Shown here: piece after piece, positions 43,072-52,475 of the stretch
Layout of the letters: each line of letters begins with the position of its first letter
How positions within the stretch are numbered: position 1 is the first letter of the stretch
Origin: Acidisphaera sp. S103
Lineage (GTDB): Bacteria > Pseudomonadota > Alphaproteobacteria > Acetobacterales > Acetobacteraceae
Direction of reading: 5' to 3'
DNA length: 64,000 nucleotides
Assembly (NCBI RefSeq): GCF_009765975.1
Contig: NZ_LMUJ01000048.1
Coordinates: 218,504 to 282,503 of the forward strand
Translations under genes and position numbers: made by a program
The notes under the pieces: generated by a model
The model's input: only the letters and a program-made list of their open reading frames with translations
Told to the model about the DNA's origin: nothing
Database searches by the model: none

Positions 43072-44790
43072 ATGCCCGCATTCGATCTGGTCATCCGCGG
43101 CGGCACCGTGGTCGACGGCACCGGCGGCGCCACCCGCGAGGCGGACGTTGGCATCGTCGGCAATAAGATCGCCGCGGTCGGCGCTGTCTCCGGCAGCGGC
43201 ACGGAGGAGATCGATGCCAAGGGCAAGCTTGTCACACCCGGCTTCGTCGATATCCACACCCACTACGACGCCCAGGCAGTGTGGGACAGCCACATGGCGC
43301 CGTCGTCATGGCACGGCGTCACCACCGCTGTCATGGGCAACTGCGGCGTCGGTTTCGCCCCCTGCAAGCCCGCCGACCGCGAACGCCTGATCGAGCTGAT
43401 GGAAGGCGTCGAGGACATCCCCGGCGCGGTCATGCATGAAGGCCTGAAATGGGAATGGGAGTCGTTCGGCGAATACCTGGACGCCCTGGACCGCCGCAAG
43501 CGCGACATCGACGTCTGCGCGCTGCTACCGCACGCCGCTGTCCGCGTCTTCGTCATGGGCGACAGGGCGATCAATCTGGAGAACGCCAATCAGGGCGACA
43601 TCGCGCAGATGCGGCAGATCGCGAAGGACGCGATGCAGGCCGGCGCCTTCGGGTTCTCCACGTCGCGCAGCCTGTCGCACAAGACGCTGCGGGGCGATCC
43701 GACGCCGACCTTGCGCGCCCAGGAAGAAGAACTGCGCGGCATCGCGCTGGGCATGAAGGACGCCGGGTCAGGCATGCTGGAAATGGTGTCCGAATGGGCG
43801 CCCGACCATAACGAAGAATTCGCCATGCTGCGGCGGGTGATCGAGGCCTGCGGCCGGCCGGCGGTGTTCACCCTGACGCAGCGCCATTCGCGGCCGGAAG
43901 TGTGGCGCGATCTGGTCAAACACGCGGACAAGGCGGCGAAGGACGGACTGCCGATCCGCCCAGTCGTGGCGCCTCGGGCGATCGGCGTGCTGCTGGGTCT
44001 GGCGGGCAGCCAGAACCCGTTCTCCGGCTGTCCCTCCTACAAGGAGATCGCCCATCTGCCCGTCGCCGACCGCGCTCGGCGGATGGCCGATCCGGCGGTG
44101 CGGGCGAAAATCCTCGGCGAGGACCCGGCTTCCGGCAACACCTTCCCGCTGTTCCACCGTATGTCCTTCAACTTCATGTTCCGCTTCGGGAACCCGCCGA
44201 ACTACCAGCCGAAGCTGGAGGACAGCGTCGCGGCCATCGCCGCCCGCGGCAACCAATCGGAAGCGGAAGTCGCCTACGACATGCTGATCGAGGACGACGG
44301 CGCCAACTTCATCTACCACCCGCTGGGCAACTACGCGTACGGCAACCTGTCGATGCCGGAGAGCCTGCTGGACAACCGCAACTGCATCATGGGGCTTGGC
44401 GACGGCGGCGCGCATGTGGCGTTCATCCTCGACGCCGGCTACCAGACCTGGCTGCTGTCACATTGGGGCCGCAACCAGAAGCGCTGGGATGTGGCCGAAC
44501 TGATCCGCCGCCTGACCTCCGACACCGCCGGCGCGGCCGGGCTGCACGATCGCGGAGTCCTTGCTGTCGGCAAGAAGGCCGATGTGAATGTCATCGACTG
44601 GGGGCGGCTGGGATCGGATGCGCCTTACGTGGTCAGCGATCTGCCGGCCGGCGGCAAGCGCCTGCTGCAGAAGGTGCATGGCTACGACGCGACCATCGTC
44701 TCTGGCCAGGTCACGTATCGTGAGGGCCAGGCGACCGGCACCCTGTCCGGCAAACTGGTGCGTGGCCCACAGGCGGCCCTGGCGGCGTAA
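43072..44790 (+). CDS. N-acyl-D-amino-acid deacylase (amidohydrolase)
   Basis: A 572-residue metal-dependent hydrolase of the D-aminoacylase group. It starts DLVIRGGTVVDGTGG, and the metal site begins at VTPGFVDIHTHYDAQ. Later blocks are TAVMGNCGVGFAPC, the long GVEDIPGAVMHEGLKW segment, TLTQRHSRPE, and the closing LGDGGAHVAFILDAG and KKADVNVIDWGRLG. It hydrolyses N-acyl D-amino acids or related amides in the cytoplasm. The adjacent gene starts two bases after its stop, so the two are an operon. RBS GGAGA precedes the ATG. Confidence 0.9.
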   Translation: MPAFDLVIRGGTVVDGTGGATREADVGIVGNKIAAVGAVSGSGTEEIDAKGKLVTPGFVDIHTHYDAQAVWDSHMAPSSWHGVTTAVMGNCGVGFAPCKPADRERLIELMEGVEDIPGAVMHEGLKWEWESFGEYLDALDRRKRDIDVCALLPHAAVRVFVMGDRAINLENANQGDIAQMRQIAKDAMQAGAFGFSTSRSLSHKTLRGDPTPTLRAQEEELRGIALGMKDAGSGMLEMVSEWAPDHNEEFAMLRRVIEACGRPAVFTLTQRHSRPEVWRDLVKHADKAAKDGLPIRPVVAPRAIGVLLGLAGSQNPFSGCPSYKEIAHLPVADRARRMADPAVRAKILGEDPASGNTFPLFHRMSFNFMFRFGNPPNYQPKLEDSVAAIAARGNQSEAEVAYDMLIEDDGANFIYHPLGNYAYGNLSMPESLLDNRNCIMGLGDGGAHVAFILDAGYQTWLLSHWGRNQKRWDVAELIRRLTSDTAGAAGLHDRGVLAVGKKADVNVIDWGRLGSDAPYVVSDLPAGGKRLLQKVHGYDATIVSGQVTYREGQATGTLSGKLVRGPQAALAA

Positions 44791-44792
44791 CC

Positions 44793-45452
44793 ATGCTGGC
44801 AGGTGAGGCGGTGGTGGCGATCTGGAACGGGATCGCCCCTGAAGCGCGCGACCAATTCTATGACTGGCACATCAACGAATACATGCCGGAACGGGTCGGC
44901 ATCCCCGGATTCCGGCGTGGCCGCCGCTACATCGCCGCCGATCCAGCGACGCATCCCGAGTTCTTCACGCTGTATGAACTCGATACGATGGAGGTCGCGA
45001 AGGGCAGCGACTATGCGAACCGGTTGAACGACCCGACACCCGGGACGGTGGCGTCGACCTCCCAGTTCCGCGACACATTCCGGGCGCTGTCGCGTGTGCT
45101 GTTGAGTGAAGGGCCGGGTGCGGGTGGGGCGATCCTGACCATTCGGCTGGATTTCCCGGACTCCGCGCTTGGCGACGTGCGGGCCGCGGTTTCGGCCAGT
45201 CGGGCGTTGCCTCGGGTGACGGGCGTGCATCTCTGCCAAGGCGATGCGGCGGCCTCCGCCGTCCGCACGACCGAAACCAAGGGGCGCACCGATATTCAGG
45301 AACCGCCCTCGCGTTTCATCATGGTGGAAGCAACCGACGCCGCGGCACTGGCACCCGTGCTGCCGGCTTCGTCACTGCCGGCCGCCAGCGCGATCGTGCG
45401 CGGGATTTACCGCCTGGAATACACACGAACGAAGACGGCCTTCGCGCCTTAA
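44793..45452 (+). CDS. DUF4286-type dabb-like hypothetical protein
   Basis: A 219-residue cytoplasmic protein, two repeats of a small alpha/beta unit. The start [40 protein letters not shown] is the DUF4286-like signature. The function is unknown; such small dabb-like proteins are often found with degradation operons. It starts two bases after the deacylase stop and shares its transcript. Its end overlaps the apt end by four bases (convergent). Confidence 0.75.
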   Translation: MLAGEAVVAIWNGIAPEARDQFYDWHINEYMPERVGIPGFRRGRRYIAADPATHPEFFTLYELDTMEVAKGSDYANRLNDPTPGTVASTSQFRDTFRALSRVLLSEGPGAGGAILTIRLDFPDSALGDVRAAVSASRALPRVTGVHLCQGDAAASAVRTTETKGRTDIQEPPSRFIMVEATDAAALAPVLPASSLPAASAIVRGIYRLEYTRTKTAFAP

Positions 45453-45970
45453 TCATCGTACGAAACCAGCGACTCACACGGCACATCCAGCCGAGACCGC
45501 CCATTCAGGAAACTAAGTTCGATCAGTGTCGCCGCCGCCGGAACCACCGCCCCAACCTGCCGCAACAGCGCAATCCCGGCGGCCATCGTCCCACCCGTGG
45601 CCAGCAGATCGTCAACCACGACCACACGCTGCCCCGGATGCACCGCGTCGGCCTGGATCTCCACGCGGTCCTCACCGTATTCCAGCGCGTAGTTCAGCCC
45701 GACCGTCTCGCCCGGCAGCTTGCCGCGCTTGCGGATCATGATGAACCCGCAGCCCAGTTTCAGCGCCAGCGGCGCGGCGATCAGGAACCCGCGGCTTTCC
45801 ACGCCGGCGACGATATCCGGCATATAGGCCCGCACCGCCCGAGCCATCCGGCCCATCGCCACCTGCCAGGCATCCGCATCCCGCAGCAGGGTCGAGATGT
45901 CGTAGAACAGGATGCCCGGCTTCGGAAAATCCGGAATGCCGCGGATGTGGTCTTTCAGGTCCATCGACAT
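45449..45970 (-). CDS. apt: Adenine phosphoribosyltransferase
   Basis: Purine salvage enzyme: adenine plus PRPP gives AMP. 173 residues, normal for Apt. It begins [28 protein letters not shown] and has the PRPP-binding motif [17 protein letters not shown], with ESRGF and KLPGE in between. AAGGA upstream supports the ATG at 45970. It is transcribed toward the DUF4286 gene and overlaps its stop. Confidence 0.96.
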   Translation of the reverse strand: MSMDLKDHIRGIPDFPKPGILFYDISTLLRDADAWQVAMGRMARAVRAYMPDIVAGVESRGFLIAAPLALKLGCGFIMIRKRGKLPGETVGLNYALEYGEDRVEIQADAVHPGQRVVVVDDLLATGGTMAAGIALLRQVGAVVPAAATLIELSFLNGRSRLDVPCESLVSYDD

Positions 45971-46068
45971 AAGTCCTTGGTTTGATGGAAGGCACAGTAA
46001 AGCGTCGGACCGGCGCTCGCCAGCCTCATCCGGCGGTCGGCAGCCCCCCCTTATCCGGTGGCCCAATC

Positions 46069-47088
46069 TTATCCGGCGGCTAGGCGTTCGGCGTATTCGA
46101 TCGCCTCCACCATACTGCGGGCGTTGGCAATGCCCTTGCCGGCGATATCGAACGCCGTCCCGTGATCGACCGAGGTGCGGATGATCGGCAACCCCAGCGT
46201 GATATTGACGCCGGACAGAGCGTCCCAGCGGCCGGTCGCGGGGTCGATCTCGAAGCCCAGCAGCTTGACCGGGATGTGCCCCTGATCGTGGTAATTGGCG
46301 ATCACCGCGTCGTATTGGCCGGCGCGCAGCTTCACGAACACCGTGTCGCCGGGCACCGGTCCGACCACGTCCAACCCATCGGCCACGGCGCGCGCGATCG
46401 CCGGTTCGGCAACGTCGATGTCATGGCGGCCGAACAGCCCGCCCTCCCCGGCGTGCGGGTTCAGCGCGGCGACGGCGATCCGGGTCCGCCCCAGCCGCAA
46501 TCGGCTCAGCGCGTCATGGGTCAGGTCGATCACCCGGCGCAGCCGTTCGGCAGTGGCGCGCTTCGGCACGTCCTCCAGCGCGATATGGGTGGTCACGTGG
46601 CTGACCCGCATGTTGCCGTGCGCCAGCATCATGCACGACCCTTTGACGCCGGTCAGTTCGGCCAGCATCTCGGTATGGCCTGGATAGTGATAACCCGCCT
46701 TGTTCAGCGCCTCCTTGTTCAGCGGCGCGGTCACGATGCCGCCGATGCGGCCACCCATAGCGAGGCGGACACCGCGTTCCACCGCCTGGAAGGCGAAGCG
46801 GCCTCCGTCGGCGGAGAGTTGGCCGGGCTGGATGGGTTCGCCCTCCGGCCCCGCCTGCAACATGCACAGCGCTGGCCAATCGGTGGAGTCCTCGGTCACC
46901 GCCGGGATCGCCAGGTCGGGTGTGAACTGCGCCCGCGCCCGTTCCAGCGCCGCATTGCTGCCGATCACCACCATCCGCAGCGCCCCGGCCTGGATGCGCG
47001 GGTAAAGTTCGGCGGCGGCCTTGGCGATGATCTCGGGACCGACACCGGCGGGATCGCCCATGGTGATGGCGAGGGGACGGGGCGTCAT
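46069..47088 (-). CDS. pdxA2: PdxA/PdxA2-family 4-phospho-hydroxyacid dehydrogenase
   Basis: A 339-residue metal-dependent NAD dehydrogenase. It could be 4-hydroxythreonine-4-phosphate dehydrogenase (PdxA, vitamin B6 synthesis) or its paralogue PdxA2, which oxidises and decarboxylates D-threonate 4-phosphate to dihydroxyacetone phosphate. Motifs: [14 protein letters not shown] at the start, [34 protein letters not shown], and [14 protein letters not shown]. Its start overlaps the stop of a DtnK-like kinase (ATGA), and that partnership is characteristic of PdxA2, so I favour it. Confidence 0.85.
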   Translation of the reverse strand: MTPRPLAITMGDPAGVGPEIIAKAAAELYPRIQAGALRMVVIGSNAALERARAQFTPDLAIPAVTEDSTDWPALCMLQAGPEGEPIQPGQLSADGGRFAFQAVERGVRLAMGGRIGGIVTAPLNKEALNKAGYHYPGHTEMLAELTGVKGSCMMLAHGNMRVSHVTTHIALEDVPKRATAERLRRVIDLTHDALSRLRLGRTRIAVAALNPHAGEGGLFGRHDIDVAEPAIARAVADGLDVVGPVPGDTVFVKLRAGQYDAVIANYHDQGHIPVKLLGFEIDPATGRWDALSGVNITLGLPIIRTSVDHGTAFDIAGKGIANARSMVEAIEYAERLAAG

Positions 47089-48167
47089 GACGCACTCCTT
47101 TCAAGGGCAAGCAGTTCGCGCAGCAAATTGGTATGGCCGAATGCGCCGGATTTGGAGATAACGGTAACACCATCCCAGCGCCCACCGCACATGATTGAGC
47201 GTGGGACGCCCGGAACAATGCGTCCGTGGACTTCCAGGCTGGTCGCACCGAGCGCCTTGCAGACAGTGCGCAGCGTCTCACCGCCGGCGGCAATCAAGGT
47301 GCCGGGCCGGGGCAGGGCGCGCGCCAGCCCGTCGCAGTGTTCGGCGATGTGGCGGGCGGCGGCATCACGGGACGTGCCGGCAGGCACAGGGAAGCTGGCC
47401 AGTGCGAGGCCGGCGGTGTCCAATCGTCGCCTGATCGCGGCGGTGTCCGTGGTGTCGATCCAATGTGGCGCGCAGGCGGCAAGCTGGGCGGCCATGACGG
47501 GTTGGTCCGATCCGAACAAACCCAGGATCGGACCGGGCAGAGGCGGCAAGAACGGCGCCGAGGCACCGGCCGCCAGCGCCTGGGCAAGACCGCCGGTCCC
47601 GCTCCACAGCACACGATGGGCGTGACGACGAACGGCAGCGACCACCTGAGCCAGATCGTCGTCGGTCTCCGCGTCGAACACGGTGATGCCGGGTTGCAAA
47701 TCGATGCCTAACGCCCCTGGCTGAGCGCGAACGCCGGCCTCCCGCAGCGCCGCCACCAGATCGTCGCCAACCGGACGCCACGCACCCCCGGCATCCCTGG
47801 CGTGCTGTCGTCCACCCTTGGTGATCCTGCCTTGGTAGGGAAATGCCGGGGCCAGCACGCAGTATCGCCAGCCCTCACCACGCATGCACGCCGCGAGTTC
47901 GACCACCGCGTGCCCGCGCAGCAAACTGTCGATCTTCTTGAACGCAATGCCGCCACTGGCGATGTGTGGCGCCATCCGATGCACGATACCTGCCGCACTG
48001 CGGGCATCCAGCTCCCGCGTGCCGCTGTCCAGTGCGGCGTTGTCCGGCAGTTCGGCCGGAATCGCCCCATGCCAGAACGTCCGCACCGGCCCGGTCAACG
48101 CAACGAACTCGGCCGCCGAATCGAGCGCGCCGGTCAGGTCGTCAGCCAGAAGACGCAGTGAGGTCAT
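47085..48167 (-). CDS. dtnK: Four-carbon acid sugar kinase (DtnK/OtnK family)
   Basis: A 360-residue DUF1537-type kinase that phosphorylates D-threonate or related tetronates at position 4. It starts LRLLADDLTGALDSAAEFV, followed by FKKIDSLLRGH (substrate region) and, in the C-terminal half, the nucleotide-binding LWSGTGGLAQALA and LIAAGGETLRTVCKALG. Coupled translationally to pdxA2; together they turn D-threonate to dihydroxyacetone phosphate once the acid is oxidised by a dehydrogenase. Start ATG at 48167. Confidence 0.87.
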   Translation of the reverse strand: MTSLRLLADDLTGALDSAAEFVALTGPVRTFWHGAIPAELPDNAALDSGTRELDARSAAGIVHRMAPHIASGGIAFKKIDSLLRGHAVVELAACMRGEGWRYCVLAPAFPYQGRITKGGRQHARDAGGAWRPVGDDLVAALREAGVRAQPGALGIDLQPGITVFDAETDDDLAQVVAAVRRHAHRVLWSGTGGLAQALAAGASAPFLPPLPGPILGLFGSDQPVMAAQLAACAPHWIDTTDTAAIRRRLDTAGLALASFPVPAGTSRDAAARHIAEHCDGLARALPRPGTLIAAGGETLRTVCKALGATSLEVHGRIVPGVPRSIMCGGRWDGVTVISKSGAFGHTNLLRELLALERSAS

Positions 48168-48271
48168 GAGGACGCCGGGCCTATACGCGGCCGCCGCGTA
48201 CGTCAAACCAGACCGGTTGCACTGTCCCGCACCACTGCGCAGACTAACACGACCAGACGCGGGGAACGGCC

Positions 48272-49573
48272 ATGAGCGAGACCAGTTTGCGCAACACCGA
48301 CATCAACGCAGCGCTGGAGGAGGCGAAGGAAGCCTACGTCACCAGCGCCCCGCGCAGCCTCGCGCGCTATGTCGAGGCGACCACCGTCATGCCCGGCGGC
48401 AACACCAGGACGGTGTTGCATTACGCCCCATTCCCGCTGGCGATGGAACGGGCGCGGGGCTGCCGCATGTGGGACGCCGACGGCCGCGAATATATCGACT
48501 TCCTGGGTGAATACACCGCCGGCCTGTACGGCCATTCCCACCCGGTGATCCGAGCCGCCGTCGACAAAGCACTCGACAACGGCATCAGCTTCGGCGCCTC
48601 CAACATGACCGAGGCCCGCTTCGCCCGCGCGGTATGCGAACGCTTCGGCCTCGAACGCGTCCGCTTCACCAACTCCGGCACCGAGGCCAACCTGCTCGCC
48701 ATGTCGCTCGGCCGCATCTTCACCCGGCGAAAGAAAGTGCTGGTGTTCAATGGCGGCTATCACGGCGCCGTGTTCGGCTTCGCCGGCGGCGGATCGCCGA
48801 TCAACGTCCCCTTCGACTACGTCGTCGCGCCATACAACGACATCGAAAAGACACGCGCCCTGATCACTGACGAACTGGCACTGGTCATTCTGGAGCCGAT
48901 GATCGGCAGCGGCGGCTGCATCGCCGCATCCACCGAATTCCTCCACACGTTGCGGCAAGAAACGACAAGGGTCGGCGCGCTGCTGATCCTGGATGAAGTA
49001 ATGACCTCCCGGCTGGCCCCAGGTGGCTTGCAGTCGGTTGTCGGGGTCAAACCCGATCTGACCACATTTGGAAAATATATCGGCGGTGGCATGTCCTTTG
49101 GCGCGTTCGGCGGCCGAGCGGAGATCATGGATCTATTCGATCCCAGGCGGAAGGACGCCCTGCCGCACGCCGGCACCTTCAACAACAACATACTGACGAT
49201 GACCGCCGGGTTCACGGGTTTGACGGATGTATACACACCACAAGCCGCCCTGGCATTGAACGCGCGCGGCGACGCCCTGCGCGACCGGCTGAACACCCTG
49301 TGCCGGGCCGCGGACGCGCCGGTGCAGTTTACCGGGATCGGCTCGATGCTGGCGATCCATACGATGCGCGGACCGGTCAACAGCCCCGAGGATGCGGCCA
49401 AATCCGACCAAAAGCTGAAAGAACTGTTCTTCTTCGACATGCTCGCCCACGGCATATGGCTCGCTCGGCGGGGGATGATGACGGTATCGCTGCCGATCGG
49501 GGATGCCGAGTGCGACGCCCTGGCCGCGGCGGTGGAAGAATTCCTGTCAGCGCGCCGGTCGTTGCTGGTGTAA
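48272..49573 (+). CDS. Class III aminotransferase, glutamate-1-semialdehyde aminomutase-like
   Basis: A 433-residue PLP enzyme. The PLP Lys is Lys268 in TTFGKYIGGGMSFGAFGG. ILDEVMTSRLAPGG gives the pyridine-nitrogen Asp, and NSGTEANLLAM and NGGYHGAVFG are typical of the GSA-aminomutase-like class III group. True HemL has slightly different contacts, so I do not assign hemL; a transaminase for a catabolic substrate is more likely, since this gene is divergent from the dtnK-pdxA2 operon. About 105 bases separate the two starts. Confidence 0.86.
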   Translation: MSETSLRNTDINAALEEAKEAYVTSAPRSLARYVEATTVMPGGNTRTVLHYAPFPLAMERARGCRMWDADGREYIDFLGEYTAGLYGHSHPVIRAAVDKALDNGISFGASNMTEARFARAVCERFGLERVRFTNSGTEANLLAMSLGRIFTRRKKVLVFNGGYHGAVFGFAGGGSPINVPFDYVVAPYNDIEKTRALITDELALVILEPMIGSGGCIAASTEFLHTLRQETTRVGALLILDEVMTSRLAPGGLQSVVGVKPDLTTFGKYIGGGMSFGAFGGRAEIMDLFDPRRKDALPHAGTFNNNILTMTAGFTGLTDVYTPQAALALNARGDALRDRLNTLCRAADAPVQFTGIGSMLAIHTMRGPVNSPEDAAKSDQKLKELFFFDMLAHGIWLARRGMMTVSLPIGDAECDALAAAVEEFLSARRSLLV

Positions 49574-49618
49574 TGGAGAACCTGCGGCGGCATGTGTGTT
49601 GCCCGATCCGGCGGCATG

Positions 49619-49636
49619 ATGATAACTTCCTATCAT
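49619..49636. promoter_or_regulatory. Operator-like palindrome at the Xre start codon
   Basis: A perfect 6-bp inverted repeat, ATGATA-acttcc-TATCAT, overlaps the start codon (ATG 49635-49637) of the Xre-family gene. Its position would let the protein repress its own transcription or translation. Confidence 0.45.
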
Positions 49637-50015
49637 GCTGATCACGCCCGAGCAGATACGCGCAGCCCGAGCCCTCTTGCGCATTGACCAGACTTCGTTG
49701 GCCCAGGACGCGGGAATTTCCGTCGTGACCCTGCGGCGGCTGGAGGAACAGCACGGCCTTTCGAAAGTGGCGCCCGCGACGGTTGAACAGGTGCGTCGGG
49801 CGCTCGAGGAGGCCGGCGTCGAGTTCATCGATCGTGGCGTCCGGCGAGGCGGTCCCACGTCTGAGGATATTCAGGCGATCAAGCAGGACGTCGATCGGAT
49901 CGTGGCAGGCAGCGCGGCCTCGATGGCGAAACATCCGCCACTGACCGACGGTGACTTGTACGACGAGAATGGGCTTCGACGGCGGTCGTCGTCGATACCA
50001 AAAGCTGTATTCTGA
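49635..50015 (+). CDS. Xre-family HTH protein with antitoxin-like C-terminus
   Basis: A 126-residue protein. Residues 1-60 are an Xre/Cro helix-turn-helix (ITPEQIRAARALLRIDQTSLAQDAGISVVTLRRLEEQ), the usual form of small regulators ending GVEFID. The C-terminal 60 residues are different: DIQAIKQDVDRI, then LTDGDLYDENGL, which matches the acidic end of VapB antitoxins. A VapC-like relic follows in another frame. The last residues (RRRSSSIPKAVF) read past the place where a VapB would stop. It looks like a regulator joined to an antitoxin tail, perhaps a degrading pair. Confidence 0.7.
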   Translation: MLITPEQIRAARALLRIDQTSLAQDAGISVVTLRRLEEQHGLSKVAPATVEQVRRALEEAGVEFIDRGVRRGGPTSEDIQAIKQDVDRIVAGSAASMAKHPPLTDGDLYDENGLRRRSSSIPKAVF

Positions 50016-50075
50016 TCGCTTCACCTTTTCTTCGTCGTGATATGCGGAACGGCTACCCTCGTCGCTCATAACACC
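49971..50075 (+). pseudogene. Possible relic of a VapC toxin gene
   Basis: In the frame used by neither neighbour, a stretch at about 49983-50030 reads TAVVVDTKSCILIASPFLRRD, close to the first beta-strand and Asp of VapC toxins (VVVDTS). The frame closes at TAA 50073-50075, so only the first few residues of a PIN domain remain. It has no start codon of its own. Speculative. Confidence 0.3.
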
Positions 50076-50105
50076 ATCAGACCGTGCTCTCGATGCGACA
50101 GAATT

Positions 50106-50852
50106 TTACAACAACTGGCCACCGTCGACGACGATAGTCTGGCCGGTGACCCAGGATGCCAATGGAGATGCGAGGAACATCACGACGTTCGCCACTTCCT
50201 CCGGCAGGCCAAGGCGGCCGAATGGGATCGAGTTCAGCACGGCGCCATACAGCTTCGGGTTTTCCGTCTTGCGCCGGTCCCAGACGCCGTCGGGGAACTC
50301 GATCGATCCGGGGGCGACGCCATTCACCCTGATCCCGCTGCGGGCGTACATGGCCGCCTGGGTGTTGGTGTAATGGATCACCGCTGCCTTGATCGCTCCG
50401 TAAGGCGGTTGCCGAGCGGCGGCCCGCAGGGCGGAGATGGACGACGTGTTGACCACGCTGCCCCTCGATTCCTTCAGAAACGGCAATGCGGCCTGGGTCG
50501 CATGGACGATCGCCAGCATGTCGATCGCCAGGCTGGCGACCCAGGCCGCTTCGTCATCGGCCGATCCGAACGCCGAGGCATTGTTCACCAGCACGTCGAT
50601 CCCGCCAAGTGCGGCCGCGGCCTCGGCGATGTAGCCCTTGATCGCCGCCTCATCCTTCAGATCAACCGGCGCCGCGTGTGCCTTGTGGCCGTGCGCGGCG
50701 ATTTCCGACCGGGTTTGCTCCAGTGTTTCGGCGCCACGGGCGCAGATCGAGACGTCGGCGCCCGCCGCCGCCAGGCCCAAGGCGATGGCTCGGCCTATGC
50801 CGCGGCTGCCGCCGCAGATGATGGCCTTACGGCCGGTGAAATCGATGTTCAT
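50106..50852 (-). CDS. Short-chain dehydrogenase/reductase (SDR)
   Basis: A 248-residue NAD(P)-dependent oxidoreductase. The cofactor motif is CGGSRGIGRAIA. NNAS is at 90-93, the catalytic Ser in NTSSIS (about 138-140) and Tyr151-x3-Lys155 in YGAIKAA. The C-terminal ASWVTGQTIVVDGGQ is typical of classical SDRs. The substrate is unknown. It overlaps the upstream S10 peptidase gene by ATGA on the minus strand, so it is translated with it. Confidence 0.92.
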   Translation of the reverse strand: MNIDFTGRKAIICGGSRGIGRAIALGLAAAGADVSICARGAETLEQTRSEIAAHGHKAHAAPVDLKDEAAIKGYIAEAAAALGGIDVLVNNASAFGSADDEAAWVASLAIDMLAIVHATQAALPFLKESRGSVVNTSSISALRAAARQPPYGAIKAAVIHYTNTQAAMYARSGIRVNGVAPGSIEFPDGVWDRRKTENPKLYGAVLNSIPFGRLGLPEEVANVVMFLASPLASWVTGQTIVVDGGQLL

Positions 50853-52345
50853 CGCGTGTCGTCTCCCTTGGGGTTGGCCGGATCGAACACCGATTTGGCA
50901 TCGTTGCGCAACGCGGTGCGTGATGCCTCGCCGAAATAGAACATGTGGCCGCCGGGGTAGGCGCGGAATTCGATAGGCGCCGCCCCGTCCATGGTTGGTA
51001 ACATTCGCAACAACCGGACGGTGCCGAAATAAGGGGTGACGAGGTCGAACAGGCCGTGGGCGATCAGGACTCGCATGTGCGGGTCCAGGGATCGTGCCGC
51101 CTGCAGCGCGGTCAGTGACTCCGGCCGTCCCATGCCGTGGCCCCAATCCCAGGCGGAGAACACGTCGTCGTTCGACAGGTGATAGACCGCGTCCGGGCGC
51201 CAATGCAGCTTGTCGGCGTAGACCGCCATCATGGCGCTGGTCACCGGAGCCTCAAACCCGTTCAGCACCGGATCGGGGAACTGGCTGGCCAGCGCATGCG
51301 GCTGTGGGTCCGGACGTGAGATGGTGCCGTCATAGGCGCTGGCGACCCGGCCGGGGATCAGTTCGCGCTGGAACCGGTAGCGGTCGAGCCGTCCGTCCAT
51401 CTGCCGCACTACCGCCGGGTCGAGACCGGTCAGGCTGGCGATATGGGCGGTCAGCCGGTCGATGGCCGTCGTGTCGCCGCCGCCGCGCAGGATATCGGTC
51501 AGGTAGTCGGTGGCAGCGTAGGCCTCGACGTCGGCAAGGGCGGCACGCGTTACCGGCCCGTGTTCGGCGCGTACCACGGCGACTTCCGAGGGCAGCAGGT
51601 CGACCCAGTACAGCGGGTCGGCGTAACCGCTCATGACGTGTGAATCCAGCAGCGGCGACAACATGATCAGGCCGCTGACGCCGACGCCTTCGTCGGATTG
51701 CAACGCGCGCGCCAATCTGGGGGCGCGGAAGCCACCGTAGCTTTCGCCCAGGATGTATTTCGGCGAAACGCCGCGGTTGTTGTGATCCAGCCAGCGACGG
51801 ACCGCTTCGGCCAATGCGTCGATGTCGCCGTTGACCGACCACAGATGACGGCGGGCCTCGGCATCCGTTGTGAGGACGCTGGAATAACCGGTCCCCGGCG
51901 GATCGATGAACACGAGGTCGGTGAAATCCAGCCATGTATCGGCATTTGGTATCGGTACCGGCGTCGCCGATGGACCGTCGGTCGCCGGATCGATCTGGAC
52001 TCGCCATGGGCCGATCGCCCCCATCTGCAGCCACGCGGATGCCATCCCGGGACCGCCGTTGAAGACGAATGTCACCGGGCGGGTCGCCGAGTCGGTGCCG
52101 TCCTTTTGGTAGGCGATGAAGGCGATGTCGGTCAGCGGCGCGTCCTTGCCGTCTTTCAGGCGGACGCTGCCGGCGGTGGCGGTGAATGCCAGGTCTCGGT
52201 TCGGTAGCGTCAGTTTCTGGTGGGTCGTGACGTCGGCCGGAAGATGCGCGATCTCCGGCTCATGCGGCGGTTCCGGCTTCTGCGCCCGTGCGGGCGTGAT
52301 GAGAACGACGGTCAGGCCGACGACCGCGAGCAGGCGATATTTCAT
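50849..52345 (-). CDS. S10-family serine carboxypeptidase-like, exported
   Basis: A 498-residue alpha/beta-hydrolase of the S10 carboxypeptidase family with a signal peptide (MKYRLLAVVGLTVVLITPARAQ), so probably periplasmic. It carries FNGGPGMASAWLQMGAIGP, DPPGTGYS, the nucleophile Ser202 in GESYGGF, the Asp region near GLFDLVTPYF and the His region YPGGHMFYF. The classical substrate is a C-terminal peptide residue; in bacteria the real substrate is unknown. It overlaps and leads the SDR gene. Confidence 0.88.
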   Translation of the reverse strand: MKYRLLAVVGLTVVLITPARAQKPEPPHEPEIAHLPADVTTHQKLTLPNRDLAFTATAGSVRLKDGKDAPLTDIAFIAYQKDGTDSATRPVTFVFNGGPGMASAWLQMGAIGPWRVQIDPATDGPSATPVPIPNADTWLDFTDLVFIDPPGTGYSSVLTTDAEARRHLWSVNGDIDALAEAVRRWLDHNNRGVSPKYILGESYGGFRAPRLARALQSDEGVGVSGLIMLSPLLDSHVMSGYADPLYWVDLLPSEVAVVRAEHGPVTRAALADVEAYAATDYLTDILRGGGDTTAIDRLTAHIASLTGLDPAVVRQMDGRLDRYRFQRELIPGRVASAYDGTISRPDPQPHALASQFPDPVLNGFEAPVTSAMMAVYADKLHWRPDAVYHLSNDDVFSAWDWGHGMGRPESLTALQAARSLDPHMRVLIAHGLFDLVTPYFGTVRLLRMLPTMDGAAPIEFRAYPGGHMFYFGEASRTALRNDAKSVFDPANPKGDDTR

Positions 52346-52405
52346 TGGGAGGTCAATCTGTTGGTTGGGGGTGCCCGATTGACGCTAGCGTCCGGCGTGG
52401 GGAAA

Positions 52406-52451
52406 CAAAAGGCCCGTGGGACTACAAGCCCGTGGGACCACAGGCCTTTTG
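52406..52451 (-). terminator. Terminator of the 52476-53432 gene
   Basis: CAAAAGGCC at 52406-52414 pairs with GGCCTTTTG at 52443-52451 around a 28-base loop that itself holds two imperfect CCCGTGGGACYACARG copies. On the minus strand the hairpin ends in GGCCTTTTGTTT, i.e. with a T-rich tail. It ends 24 bases after the stop codon. Confidence 0.7.
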
Positions 52452-52475
52452 CCGGCCGTCAATCGGACGCCAGGA

